Part shown: in pieces, positions 32,954 through 44,070 of the stretch
Position numbering within the stretch: position 1 is the first letter of the stretch
How the letters are laid out: each line of letters opens with the position of its first letter
NCBI GenBank assembly: GCA_944739405.2
Contig: OX123209.2
Span: 13,162,217-13,226,216 of the forward strand
Length of the DNA: 64,000 nt
Direction: 5' to 3'
Origin: Euclidia mi
Lineage: Eukaryota > Arthropoda > Insecta > Lepidoptera > Erebidae
Translations under genes and position numbers: made by a program
Notes under the pieces: model-generated
What the model saw: only the letters and a program-made list of their open reading frames with translations
Told to the model about the DNA's origin: nothing
Databases searched by the model: none

Positions 32954-33770
32954 ACTGCCTCCGTGGTCCAGTGGATAGCGTATGCGTCAGCTGATCGGAT
33001 GTCCCGGATACGATGCCCGAGTCGGGCAGTGTTACTGAGTTTTTGCGAATTCTCAGTAGCAGTACCGAGTCTGGCAATGTGCCCGGTAACGGCAATAGGC
33101 TCGCCCTCTATTACGGGACTTAACAAATCATGGCGAAATCTGGGTGTATATTACACCTCTTATTTTTTCTTTTTTTTTTACGAGGTGGAAAATACCTTCG
33201 GATCTCCGACTCTTGGGGAAATGAGAGCCGGAGTATGTGGTGTAACCACTAAAAACCACCTCGACTTCCGCCATGTACTCGTGTGTCGGAGGGTAGGGTA
33301 TCGCATAAGCATTAGTCGCTACCACCTTGGCGGCGGATAAAGGTGTTGGGCTCCGCTGCCAAAACACCCAGCGGCCGCAGAGGATAGGGAGGACGGCAAC
33401 GTAACACCGCATCTCCTCTTCCTCTGCGGCCCCACCGCGACGGCGACGCATCGAATGGTGCGCCCCCATTTGGTCGCGGGAGATAGGGCGCGCGGCAAAG
33501 CAACACCGACACGCCTCTCCTCCCGCGACCGCACCCGACTGCGAGGGACAGACAGAACTCTCCCCCGCACCCGCACCGTTGCACGCATCCTGCGCAGGCC
33601 CTCTGCCAAGTCCACGCGGAGCGTCCACTCCAGGGATCTTAGCTTCACCGCGGGGTTCAAAGCCGCGGTTACTGAGCCCCCCACCACGACAAGGTGGGGA
33701 TCCCACGGGGGAGGGGTTGTATATTACACCTCGGCCTACCCCTTCGGGGATATAGACGTGAGCCTATAAA
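32954..33770 (+). mobile_element. SINE B split by GC-rich retroposon copy 3
   Basis: The head GACTGCCTCCGTGGTCCAGTG starts at about 32952. The element is cut at 33159 inside GTATATTACACCTC and resumes at 33718, finishing with CCCCTTCGGGGATATAGACG. Confidence 0.85.
33160..33717 (-). mobile_element. GC-rich poly(A) retroposon, copy 3
   Basis: 558 bp with an interrupted T-run at the left. Perfect 15-bp duplication TGTATATTACACCTC at 33145-33159 and 33718-33732. Same minus-strand start as copies 1 and 2. It is more diverged (internal deletion of the CGGGTATTGGCCCGCC part), so probably older. Confidence 0.88.
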
Positions 33771-33879
33771 AAAAATCGCAATCTGGTCAGCTTCCAGTTG
33801 TACCAGGGTACCTGAGGTTTAAGAGGTGCCTAACTCCCGAGATTCGGCCTATTATAGCCCCAAGATTCTTCTTGCTTCT

Positions 33880-34112
33880 TGTGAGTGTATGGCCGATCCT
33901 AGTGTCAGAGTTTTTAGGCCACCAGAAGGCCCCTGGTATGGCCTAAAGATTCTTACCTATAGACAAGAACTGGATCCTATAGCTGCACGGGACCCCCTAA
34001 GCACGGTAACGCTCTGATGTTAACGCCATACGCGGTGACCTATCAGCAATGCAAGCGTTACTTAGCGTATTATGAACAGCATGCCAATTCACGCTATGAG
34101 TGCTACTAATCT
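33880..34112 (-). mobile_element. 5S-derived SINE
   Basis: TGTGAGTGTATGGCCGATCCT, CTCTGATGTTAACGCCATACG and a reverse 5S-like head (GCGGTGACC, AATGCAAGCGTTACTTAG). Confidence 0.65.
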
Positions 34113-34132
34113 ACATTTAAGATTGGCAGGGC

Positions 34133-34360
34133 CTTGGGATTCTTAGTAGCAGCACGGAGTCTTGAAATGTGCGCGGTATCGGCAATAGGCTCGCTCCCTA
34201 TTACGTGGATATATACGTTTATTTTTTGTAAATAAATACATATTACACATAGAAACACAAACATCCATGTTCATGCACACATATGTTTGACATGAGCGGG
34301 AATCGAACCCGCGACCATCGGTGTAGCAGTCACTTACACTCCCGCTGCGCCAACCGGTCA
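34133..34360. repeat. SINE B fragment followed by a tRNA-like head
   Basis: 34133-34208 (plus): GCAGCACGGAGTCTTGAAAT, SINE B body. 34210-34360 (minus): reverse GGGAATCGAACCCGCGACC, same family as 19535-19715. Confidence 0.6.
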
Positions 34361-34371
34361 TCATTCTTTGT

Positions 34372-34477
34372 CTTTAGAGGAGTTCGGTATTGGCAACGTC
34401 TTTCTATTGCAATAGTTGGGGTGGTCAATCCGAGTGTGCGTGGTGGGTTCCTTTTTCCTTCCATTAGGTTACAGTTA
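34372..34477 (+). repeat. Half of a hairpin MITE
   Basis: GAGGAGTTCGGTATTGGCAA ... GGGGTGGTCAATCCGAG ... CCTTCCATTAGGTTAC matches the right arm of the element at 40272-40487. Confidence 0.65.
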
Positions 34478-34484
34478 CAATTCT

Positions 34485-34980
34485 ACTTCATTAACTATCG
34501 GTCAAAACACCCGTTCTTAATACAGCTATCAATGTATAACACGTATATTTGGCAACCCAACAACGACCTCCTACAGGGCACTGACATTACTGACAATGTT
34601 CAGTGTCAACTGTCAAGGATGTCTGTCGTCTGTGTTGCCACATAAATAACACCCGCCATCTTTTTATGTGTGAAAATGTCACAATAATCATGTTTATTAC
34701 TAATTTTTTATTAGATTTGCATAATTTTTAGATTTTTCTGCTATATTGGAAGCTGCTCTATTGATGTTATTAGATAGCGTTGTCTTTTTTTGTAGCTGTG
34801 ATGTGTCTTTTTCCTACAATAGTACCTATGTATAGCGTCTGTACGATCTTAAAGTCTCGGGTTTGATTTCCTGGTTAGACATTTGAAACTCATTATTATT
34901 ATATCTTGTTAGATCAGCATATCGTCACTTTTACTTTCTTTTTAAGGCAAGGATTGCCCAAAATACAGTGCTATCATACA
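34485..34980. other. No gene recognised
   Basis: AT-rich; nothing identified. Confidence 0.35.
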
Positions 34981-34984
34981 TACA

Positions 34985-35110
34985 TACATAGACTCACGCC
35001 TTTTTCCACGAAGGGGTAGGCAGAGGCATATTAAACGCCCACTTTTCGCCAGTGTTTTGATCCCACGTAATAGGTGGCGAGCCTATTGCCGCTTTTCGGG
35101 ATATTTTGAT
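34985..35110 (-). mobile_element. SINE B 3' fragment
   Basis: ATAGACTCACGCCTTTTTCC, GGTAGGCAGAGG and GGTGGCGAGCCTATTGCCG. Confidence 0.6.
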
Positions 35111-36225
35111 TGCCAGAGCCTCGTCCGTTAATCGGCAGGTGCACCACTTGCAGGTGAGGTTGGCTTGGGACCCTAAGTTCTTGGTGGGAACCATATGCAC
35201 CACAACCATGCAACAGTGTTATCTAGCGTATTTAGACGCGTTTTATTTGTAAATAACAGAGATTTAAATTCGAAAAAAATATATGTTATTTTAGCATTAG
35301 ATCTATATTTGTCGGACATTCGAAACACGAGTACTGACATTTTATACGATCGAAAATAATCGCGAGTATAGGTCTGTTTAAAGAATTTTTCACGTTTCTT
35401 TTGAGTTTTATTAGGATTATAATTTTCAAAAGTATACCAGTAGAAAAGTCGTGTAAAAGCGGATGTTTGTCGGTTATCACATTATGAATTTTAATATATA
35501 CAAAAATATAATACCGAAAATATGTAATTTCCTACTGCCGACGCGCTCTCTCCCGCGTCGTTCAGTCCTTCAGCTTTGAGCGCACGGAAATCATCGCCTT
35601 AATCTTTTTGCTATCATTTTACTTGTCAAATTTAAAACATAACAGAACTTAAGTACCTTATCAATGAATAGGTGACTTGTTTGTTTTCTAAAGTTGCAAG
35701 CAAGATGTATTTTCCAACCTTTGTAGACTTGCAAACCCCTTTGTTTTCCATGGGCGCTTCCCAGAGGGTTTATGAGGTTCAGTGGTGGATCCTGGATTTG
35801 GTGAGGCTCATTTAAATTTGGGAGATATAACCTGGTCGAAATAGATTCAAAGGAACCATTCAAAAGTCATTTGAAAAGTGAGATCTTTTGCTTTAGCCTT
35901 CGATACTTTTAGGGAGGGTTTTTATTTGATCCTTTCAGCCCCAAGACTGTTCCCTGTTGAGGGTAGTTCTACCTTGTTGGCGTCTGGTCAGCCCTGCCTG
36001 TCCGTAGTCACGGCCGCGCGTCTCAGCTGAAACCGTCCACGTCTTCACTGAAGCGTCACCCGACAGCTTTCACCAACTTTCACTCTATTGTCTAGCGAAC
36101 TGTACATGTTTTAATACATTTTCATATTGGACATAACATCGCGCTTACATCCTTGAAGAGGCAGGCAAGTATAGTTTGGGAACACATCTACTTATTAAAA
36201 AAAAACAGCCCTGTTTAAAACGCCT
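35111..36225. other. No gene recognised
   Basis: The longest frame (90 codons, minus, 35591-35863) has no recognisable domain, and I do not call it a gene. Confidence 0.4.
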
Positions 36226-36229
36226 GCTC

Positions 36230-36780
36230 TGTTTAAATCTTATGTCGGAGGCCAAGACTAACTATGGGTATGAATGAAATGCTGCTGAAATGTGAATGCT
36301 GCTGGGCTCGAGGCTTTTTTCTATGAGAAGGATGCGGACATTGTCCAACACTCTAGCTAAGTGTGGATTGGATGCTTCAGATGTCTTGGGTCGAGAATAT
36401 TATCTAGAACTCTAAGATGTGTAGATTACTGTAGATATCTCCTCTATGTAGCAAGCTATAATAAAAAAATAATGCGCACTCTTAATGATGCATGTATGTT
36501 ATTTTGAAGTCTTAAATCTTTTAGCAAGCGATAATTAACAATTTTATTCTCATTCAACATCGACAAGTCAGCGGTGCGTCATCATGGATTTGATGTCGAG
36601 ACCCTTTGTATAGCAATGTATATGTCTCTCTACTAGGCTATCGCTCGTTTGTTGTTCTTTTTTTTTTTAGTTTGAGTGTGTGGCCAACTCTAGTGTCGAA
36701 GTTTTCAGATCCGAAGTCTCCGACATGGCCTAACGGTCCTACTTATCCTTAGATAAGAACCGGGACCGACAGATGCCTGA
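36230..36780. mobile_element. SINE A pieces and a 5S-SINE tail, decayed
   Basis: 36290-36420 SINE A-like (plus); 36530-36655 SINE A head (minus; CTACTAGGCTATCGCTCG); 36680-36780 5S-SINE 3' end (minus; GTGTGTGGCCAACTCTAGTG). Confidence 0.5.
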
Positions 36781-36784
36781 TTTT

Positions 36785-37235
36785 CTAAATTAAATTTGAA
36801 ACTCACAAGGTCTTCTAGGGAGATTATTCTCACTTCCTAGTTGACTTTGTATCTCTTACCCAATGGAATTTACACTCTAGCATCTAAAGTAGGTAATATC
36901 CATAGATATAGTAATTTATTTCTGTGGTAATATCGTACCCACTGGCATTTGCACTCTAGGGTAAACAAAATAATCTTTTCTATAAAAATATGATTATGTG
37001 TATGTACAGCATCGATAGCCTGTTCGCGTGAGCGTTGGATTGTCGACTTTGATCCCGTAGCACATGATGACATTTTTTTAGTTTTATTGAAGAATCATCG
37101 CGATAACCTGGATATGTCTATTATGACCTGTCTTTTGAGAGATTCGTTGATCGATTTCAAACTGTCAATTTTTTTTAGAATAAACAAGTTCATTTTTAAC
37201 TTATCACATTAATTTATTTAAGGCATAAATACCCT
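36785..37235. other. No gene recognised
   Basis: AT-rich; nothing identified. Confidence 0.35.
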
Positions 37236-37444
37236 TGTTTTATGATTTTGACCCGGCTTAGAACGGTCCAGGTGGCAAAGGGACACAGGGACCCCTTTCC
37301 ACTACTGCGTGAGTTGCCTTGAAAAAAAAAAGTCAGAATTCTTCCATAGACTTGTGAAGTCTGATAACCTGCGCTGTGTCAGGTTGGTGAATGGTGAACA
37401 ATACCAAGTCCAACACTGGATCACTGGACGCTAGTTTCTCATAA

Positions 37445-37670
37445 TTAGTACCTAAACTGTTTCGTTTCGTTCGGTGAGTGAGAGTGCCGGAGGCCCTATC
37501 CCCTATTCCTTCTCCCTCATCCCACTCCTCATCCTATCCCTTTTCCCAACCCCAAGGGGCAGCAACGCACTTGTGACTGCTGTGGTGTTGCTTGTGTCCA
37601 TGTGCGGCAGTAATTGCTTAACATCAGGCGATCCGTCTGCTCGTTTGCCGTTTATTATTATAAAAAAAAT
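37445..37670 (+). repeat. Dispersed repeat G
   Basis: GTTTCGTTCGGTGAGTGAGA through TCGTTTGCCGTTTATTATTA; collinear with 32540-32755. Confidence 0.7.
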
Positions 37671-37871
37671 GTGTATATTTGCAATGTTCCGGTTCAACTC
37701 TTCTATTCAGGAACAGCGAGACAAAGCAGTATACTGCGTTTTTTTTATTGAGATCTGAATAGCATCAGCTTGGTTACATTTTTGGCTTTCGCGGTGGAAA
37801 TCCTATTGCGGGCTGTGCCCTCTACAACTCGATTTTCGGAATTATGAGTTTGGGACTGGCATCCTGACTGG

Positions 37872-37949
37872 CTAATTTGGGGTCGTGGCACCTCGCTTGC
37901 CAGGAAAAGCGTTTTCGTGGCTAGCGAGGTGCCGCGACCCCAAATTAGC
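37872..37949. repeat. 78-bp hairpin
   Basis: GCTAATTTGGGGTCGTGGCA at 37872 is inverted as TGCCGCGACCCCAAATTAGC ending at 37949. The stem is about 27 bp with one mismatch and a loop of about 24 nt. Confidence 0.85.
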
Positions 37950-37973
37950 TTGATTACCTGCTCATACAATTAA

Positions 37974-38365
37974 GGTAGCGATAGCCTAGTGGAGATACCA
38001 ATGGACTGCCAAGCAGAGGGTATCGGGTTCGAATCCACGGCGCGCACCAATGACTTTTCGAAGTTAAGTGCGTATTAAATTGTTAATTATCGCTTGCCCC
38101 GTGCCTCGGAGAGCACGTTAAACCGTCGGTCCCGGCTGTCATGAAGATCTTTGACAGTCAGTACGGGGAGTCAGTACCCTCAAATAAACTGATTCTGGTC
38201 TAAACCATGGAATATCGCTATCCCTTTGGGTTGCGGAGGTCAGACGGCAGTCGCTCTGTGGAAAAGTTGATATTCTGTCATATCTGGTAAGACCAGTAAG
38301 CGGACCTCGGGCTCCAAGACGTGTAAATCTTGGATGCAACCGGGATAACGCTAGGGCGATGATGA
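37974..38365 (+). mobile_element. SINE C, full length
   Basis: tRNA-like head GCGATAGCCTAGTGGAGATA with B-box GGGTTCGAATCC, then GCCCCGTGCCTCGGAGAGCA, GGTTGCGGAGGTCAGACGGC and a GGGCGATGATGACTT end. About 390 bp; its reverse full-length partner is 60562-60937. Confidence 0.85.
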
Positions 38366-38399
38366 CTTATATCGTATGAGCTGTCAGCTGAAACTTCAG

Positions 38400-38690
38400 C
38401 AAAATGTGGATGCAAAACGATCTAATTCCTGTGAGTTGTGAGTCATGCCTCCCATCTGCCAAGGGGTGAGCTATGCATGATTAAATACTTAGCATGACGT
38501 CAGTCCTCCACTTAGCTATCTGTGGTAGTCGATTCGATTCCACTCTATCCTGGTTAGAGGTAGAATACACAAAAAATCTGGAAAATATACCTTCAACTAG
38601 GAGAACCCTGTGTCGCGGGCTGTATATCTGTGTTGGTTGCGTGATTCTGATTACATAAGTCTGTTATAAGAATTAATACTTATTTTATTT
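38400..38690. other. No gene recognised
   Basis: A short tRNA-like stretch at 38520-38545 (GTCGATTCGATTCCACTC) is the only notable item. Confidence 0.3.
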
Positions 38691-38696
38691 ATTTAT

Positions 38697-38945
38697 ATAG
38701 ACTCACGCCTGTATCCCCGAAGGGGTAGGCAGAGGTGTAATATTACACCCGAATTTCGCCATGAATTGTTAGGTCCCACGTAATAGGGGGCGAGTCTATT
38801 GCCGTTACCGGGCACATCACCTGACTCCGGGCTGCTACTGAGTATTCGGAAAATGTTTGCTATCTCAATGAAAATAAAATAAAAACACTCGGCGTAGTTC
38901 TACACAGCGAGGCGACCTCTGTAACCACTATGCCATACGTGCAGT
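38697..38945 (-). mobile_element. SINE B fragment and SINE E head
   Basis: 38697-38855: ATAGACTCACGCCTGTATCC to CCGGGCTGCTACTGAG. 38880-38945: SINE E head in reverse (GTAACCACTATGCCATACGTG). Confidence 0.65.
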
Positions 38946-38969
38946 CTTTCTGACATTTGGCCTTTTGGT

Positions 38970-39255
38970 CTAGTCAAAGAGCTTAGATATTTACGTAGAG
39001 GCGCATTTCCTATGGGCGCTCGTTAGACAAACTTTCTGTGACCCAAATTGCCGCTTGGCGGCGTGGCAGTCGCGTTGTGACAGCTGCCTCTACGAGAGCA
39101 AGAGAGACGAACGTTTCTCCTGCGTATCTTAACTGCGATGGCAATAGAGACGGAGCACGACGCCGGCGCCAGCTAAATTTAATTCTTCTGTCACGACTTC
39201 AAAAGCTGTGGCTTCGCACGCGCTATCCTTAGACCAAATACCTCTTTACGTGGCG
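38970..39255. mobile_element. MITE with ATTTACRTAGAGGCGCA inverted ends
   Basis: AGATATTTACGTAGAGGCGC at the left and a decayed right end near TACCTCTTTACGTGGCG. Shares GTGACAGCTGCCTCTACGAG with 51590-51868 and 56140-56417. Confidence 0.6.
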
Positions 39256-39284
39256 GCGTAGTATAGCGATATAGTTATTTGTGC

Positions 39285-40175
39285 AACAAGAGAGCAAAGT
39301 TGTTTTTTGTTTCGAGTGCTGATTTTGAGTCCCGAGCAAGCGAAGGATTCTATGATTGATTCACGAGCGTAGCGAGTGAATCAAAGTTAGAATCCTGAGC
39401 GTGGTGAGGGACTCAACAGTACGAGATACAAAAAACTTTGCTCTCGTGTAGCACACATAAGTTTTCACCACAGCAGTGAGAACACATACCTATTACTTAG
39501 GAGACATAGAAATGAACAGGAATAGATTGAATTCTGCATAATCACTTGTTGATTTAACTCTTCTGGTGTTAAAGTACAGTCATCATCGCTAGTTTCACTC
39601 ATCTTTTTAGATTATTTTATATATTAATATAAATTTAACACGTTACGCTATACCTACTGTATCAGCATCAGCGAAATTTTTATTCTCGCTACTTTTTAAA
39701 TCGCGTTTTAATATCGCGTCCCTGATGTTTATTTTTCAAATGTATCATTGTTGTAATTCTAAAAAAATGTATTGGTTAAATACTAATTTTATACTATTAA
39801 TTAGACTTATTTTTATTAAAATCCAATAATAAATTAAACATGTAAACAATAACATATAAAAAAAGTAATTTCTTTATTACAAATATCTTTATTTTTTGCG
39901 TTGCCGTAGGTGTTTTCTTTGAGGTCGAATTCCAAAATCGAATTTCGAATTCGAAGGGGTTTGTTTTTCACTCACTTTTTATATGCATGTGAAAGAGACA
40001 GAGCACAGTAAAATTCGAATGTTTCAAATTTATGGCTGAACAATGTCAATTCGTGGCACTGAAGATTGAAAAATTAAAAAGCTACTTTGCCTCATGCTCG
40101 AATCAAAATCGCGTTTTGTTCACTGTTGTCTCGCAGCAAAAGCGGCATGTTTGAGCTGCTGTGGTGAAAAATAAA
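39285..40175. mobile_element. Crypton-like element remnant with inverted ends
   Basis: TTTTCACCACAGCAG at 39463 is inverted as CTGCTGTGGTGAAAA at about 40168, and CTCAACAGTACGAGATACAAAAAAC mirrors GTTTTTTGTTTCGAGTGCTG at 39300-39447. It encloses a short minus-strand frame described separately. The CGAGC...GAATC palindromic units recur at 59690-59780. Confidence 0.5.
39465..39602 (-). pseudogene. Short ORF resembling a Crypton-type N-terminus
   Basis: MSETSDDDCTLTPEELNQQV then IMQNSIYSCS..., 45 codons. The start parallels the plus-strand frame at 59511 (MSSTSSYESDNALTPETISK): both are acidic/Ser-rich and followed by L-T-P-E. The L-T-P-E-x-x-x-x-A pattern recalls N-termini of Crypton-type tyrosine-recombinase transposon proteins, but no catalytic region is present. 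Confidence 0.35.
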
Positions 40176-40271
40176 TTTTCATTCTCTGCACTGACTATCT
40201 TCCGAGTCCTGGACCGGTCTTTGAAGCGGATCAATTAACTCGCCAAAATAAAGGGAAAATCTTTTGTATCC

Positions 40272-40487
40272 AGATAACACGTAATCTAATGGAAGGAAAG
40301 AGAAACCCACCACGCACCTTCGGATAAAAGGATAAGGGATAGAGGAACCCATACCATTCCTCTATCGCTTATCCTTTTAGAGGAGTTCGGTATTGTCAAC
40401 CTTTTTCTATTGCAATAGTTGGAGTGGTCAATCCGAGGGTACCTGGTGGATTCCTCTTTCCTTCCATTAGGTTACAATGGAGTTCCG
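40272..40487. mobile_element. Hairpin MITE
   Basis: TAATCTAATGGAAGGAAAGA at 40272 is inverted as TCTTTCCTTCCATTAGGTTA at 40487 with a mostly paired interior; a nested hairpin (GGATAGAGGAACCC ... TTCCTCTATCGCTTATCC) lies at 40330-40378. Confidence 0.75.
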
Positions 40488-40648
40488 CCAAGTAACTCCT
40501 GATTCAATCAACTAAAACACGTAATCTAGCTAATTTCCTACTAAGCTCTCTGGTCAGCAACCGTTTTAATGTTACTATCAGCATACAACTTCTCGCAATC
40601 TACTACTGCACTTAAACCTCTCCTTATGTGCGTTGCAATAGCATTGTG

Positions 40649-40946
40649 TGTGAGAAGCAGCGATAGCCGAATGGAGAGACCGACAGACTGCTACGCAGAG
40701 GCTCTCAGGTTCGAATCCACGGCTCGCACCAATGACTTTTCGAAGTTGTGCGTATTAAATTGTTAATAATTATCGGAAAATATCGTGAGGAAACCTGCAT
40801 GTCTGAGAGTTCTCCATAATGTTCTCGAAAGACACGTGAAGTCTGCCAACTCGCAGTTGGCCAGAGTGGTGGACTATCGCCTTATCCTTCTCATAGGTAG
40901 AAGAGGCCTGTGCCCAGCAGTGGGACAGTATAAAGGGATAATGATG
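40649..40946 (+). mobile_element. SINE A, full length, with target duplication
   Basis: 11-bp duplication ATAGCATTGTG at 40638-40648 and 40947-40957. Head AGCAGCGATAGCCGAATGGA, B-box GGTTCGAATCC, ends GGGATAATGATG. 298 bp, essentially the reference copy of the family here. Confidence 0.9.
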
Positions 40947-40979
40947 ATAGCATTGTGAATTTGTAAGCTAATAGCAGGA

Positions 40980-41130
40980 TTTGGCCGACTATACCAGTAC
41001 CAGACTGGTTTGTATAGGGTTTGTGTGTTTTGGGATGTATACTTTTCTGTCTCTTCCCAGAATCTCTCGTGCTATTTAGGTTGCGTGTTTTCTTTAGCCT
41101 CCTCTTACGACACCACCGTTTCCAATCGTC
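40980..41130 (-). repeat. Retroposon D-like fragment, diverged
   Basis: GGCCGACTATACCAGTACCA and TATAGGGTTTGTG, then TCCTCTTACGACACCACCG match D loosely. Confidence 0.45.
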
Positions 41131-41139
41131 TGTGTGCTT

Positions 41140-43899
41140 CTTGAAGTTCGACCAGAAAGTTTTCGTCTAAATGTTGACCTGTCTATCTGGAGACTGAGAA
41201 AAGAAGTAGAAGAATATGGTGGATAAGCGGAGTAACTAGGTACTTAATCTTTAGAACTATAGATAATTTTATAGTGACCTACCTATTAATATACCTAGTT
41301 GAGTACCGTCAATTTACTATAGGAAATAAAAACATGTCATTTAACACATTCCTTATCTACAACTACTAAACAGAAAACGAAAACACATTTCCATCAATTT
41401 AATGAAAATTGGAAGAGCGCGCTAAATAACGATTACAAGACAGGCATTGTTTGTCCACCTTGAAACGCAATACCTCGAAGCCACCTCGCGGCGAAACCGA
41501 GGCACGCGCGTCGCGTCGCCACTTCACCAATCATATATCAATCAGCAAAGCGTTATCAGGTGACCTTACATCGCGGATTCACCACTTGACCACGCTAAAT
41601 GTGTATTGTAACCAAACCAATGTGATTGACCTAGCTACAACCGGTTCCAGATTAATCATACTGACATAATCTAATCGTGTATCCGAACTTCCCGCCGCCG
41701 AGCGTCGCCGATCGCGCCCGAGCGTCGACGGAAACGCCCGATTGTTGACAGTCCGTCAGCCATCAGCACACTTCTGGTCTATGTACTTTACATAGGTGCA
41801 CCGTCGTCGCCGGTACCTAGCTGTGCATTCAAATACGTTCAAATATACGGAAATTTTTTATACTATTGACATGTTTTCGCGTATATTTAACAGTGGTGCG
41901 ATCGCCTAGTGTGCTGTAGGACGTTTAGACGCGGATTGTGGTAGATTTTCACGATATTTCGCCGGTTTTTCTCAGTACACGTGGATTAGTTTATGTGCTA
42001 GCTCAGTACTGGAGTCATTGACTCGACATGACACACATTTGGTGTGTGACGGAACTGCACATCAGTTTGTTGGTAGCGTTTTTTACCGTAGTCTAAATCG
42101 TACGTTATCATAGTTTCTTTGGTGCAAGCGAAGCTTTGTTTGGTGTTGTTATCAGTGTATCTAGATAACGCGTCAAGGCAACATCCTTGAGCACACTATT
42201 CGTGTGAATTGTGTGTTTTGTATTGTTACAATGTGTTTTTATAGTAATTGTCGTAATGTGTCCTTGCTTTCGGACGCTACTGATTTTATCTTACAATTTC
42301 CGCTTGAGTTTTCCGTGCGAAAATAGTTTTTAAATCGTTTTATGTTTACTTGATTTTTGTGAAAATCTGCTGTGCATTTTCGCCACTACGAAATGTTAGA
42401 TAGTATTTTTTTTAATTATTGCTTTTTTTATAATTTCTTAAGTATTTCGATAATTTTCGTTTTGAACATTTAATTGAATTGCCATTTAAAATAACTTATT
42501 TCAAACGTAATTAAAACAATCGCGAAGCGGAAACAAAAATATGCAACTAACATAATTTTCATGCAAGTCTATCAAATACAAATTTCGAAACTTTCTCATA
42601 GAGTACTCGGTTAGTACCTACACGCCGACAACATCGTCAACTGCGAAAAAATTGGCACACGTCATAGTGACGTGACGCGCGCCATTTTCAAATTTCATCA
42701 TTTTCACAAACAATCGAAAGATGCGCGCGTTTCATGGACACGTCTGCATTTTATTTATAGACGCGAATGTTTGATTTGTACAGCGACGTAGTTTACCTAC
42801 ATATCTACCGTCGCGGAATGTACATTATATACCATCTTGCACTATGTACTGCGGATACAACAATATACACGCTGTCTGTGTGCGTGCCAGCGTAATGAGC
42901 GTTTCTATGTGCTAAGAAACAGTAAAAAGTATGGCGCGAACGCTATGAGCGGCAACGTCGCGTGCGTTCCGAGGCCTTGCCGCGGTGAAAACAATACGCT
43001 TTTATTATTTCAATTTTGTTGAATAAATTATTTTTATATGATAATTCTATGCTGATGAATAATATATCACATTAATTAGCCCAGTTTCCCATTTAAATTA
43101 GTTTTTTTGTGCGTTATCATAACGTAATCGGAACAATACGTTGCGTGCACACTATTATGGCATTCAATACACATCGTTGTATCAAAATCAATACACATAA
43201 ATGCGTAACCGGAACTCGATGTAATGTTTTTACACGAAAATTTCCAATCCAAATTCCGGCCGAAAAAAAATCAATATATCAATGATAAAAAAACAAACAA
43301 AGCCAACGAAAATAGCCGGTGGGATGAAAAAAAAATAGTAACCGATGTTGACCTTTTCGAACGCGTCTCGCTAGTAGCACGGCCAGCTGACGCGACGTTG
43401 CCACACTTCCTGCCGTAGCTCGGCCCGTCCGCGCTTATCGCCTCTATTACAATCTCGTTAAGGCTATATTCGCGCGACAACACTAAGTATATAAAGGATT
43501 TAGGACGTTTCACGGTACTATGACACTTCCCGCGCGAAAAATTCGAAATGCTTTATCAGTCGTACGCCGTGATGCGCGCCGCGTAGTAAATTCTCCGACC
43601 ACTTTTTTATTTGTACTCGTTTTCAGATGTGAGAAAGTAGTGTTTTATTTAATTTAAACTTAGTGAAAATACAAACCAAAGTGCCCAAAGTTAACTTTTA
43701 GTGTTATAAAATTAAAAAGTTTAATATATTTTTTATAAAGAGCGAACAATTTTGAATAAAGAACTGTTTGAAAGTGTGATTGTAAAGTATAAAGTAAGAA
43801 GTTTTAAATCAAAAGTGTGTGTTACTAGGCGCACATAAGTGCGCGGTGGTTGCTTGTAAAGTATGAAGCGCGTGATGTGTCGGTGACAAAGTGGCCTAC
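41140..43899 (+). promoter_or_regulatory. Largely repeat-free region upstream of the proximal first exon; probable promoter and 5'UTR
   Basis: Apart from simple AT-rich patches I recognise none of the dispersed families of this window here, in contrast to the 40 kb before it. CpG-containing patches occur near 41690-41760 and 42640-43000 and around 43540-43600. An arthropod-like initiator TCAGT lies at 43556-43560 with a 4-of-5 match to the DPE (AGTAA) at +28, a weak but correctly spaced combination. An acceptor-like site at 43626 offers an alternative in which 5'UTR is spliced. Inference only: no transcript data. Confidence 0.4.
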
Positions 43900-44066
43900 A
43901 TGCCTGTGGCGCTGGGCTCGCTCGGCGGCGAGGGCGAGTACCGGGAGTACCACCATCTCTCGCCGCACCACCCGCCGCACGCGCCGCCGCACCTCCAGTA
44001 CCATGAGTACGCGCCGCCGCCGCCGCCGCCCATCTACCACCCCCTACCGGACCCATACAACTTTAG
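43900..44066 (+). CDS. Chi: Chip/Ldb proximal first coding exon (alternative N-terminus)
   Basis: Seen: ATG at 43900 opens a frame of 55 codons plus AG, ending at a donor TTTAG|GTAAAT (44067). The peptide begins MPVALGSLGGEGEYREYHHL and continues His/Pro/Tyr-rich with a run of six prolines, ending PDPYNF. Reading on into the intron meets TAA at once, as expected for a spliced exon. The end is phase 2, identical to the distal exon at 1717-2132, and both can join the exon at 52831 (AG+G = Arg). Family knowledge: LDB/Chip N-termini upstream of the dimerisation domain vary and are produced by alternative first exons in several animals. Upstream is about 2.7 kb of largely repeat-free DNA that could hold its promoter. 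A plausible acceptor (TCGTTTTCAG|A) at 43626 could make this a second exon with 5'UTR from 43627. Confidence 0.8.
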
Positions 44067-44070
44067 GTAA

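Noticed and set aside
35591..35863. 90-codon minus-strand frame
   Set aside because: No recognisable domain, no splice or promoter context, and composition equal to the intron.
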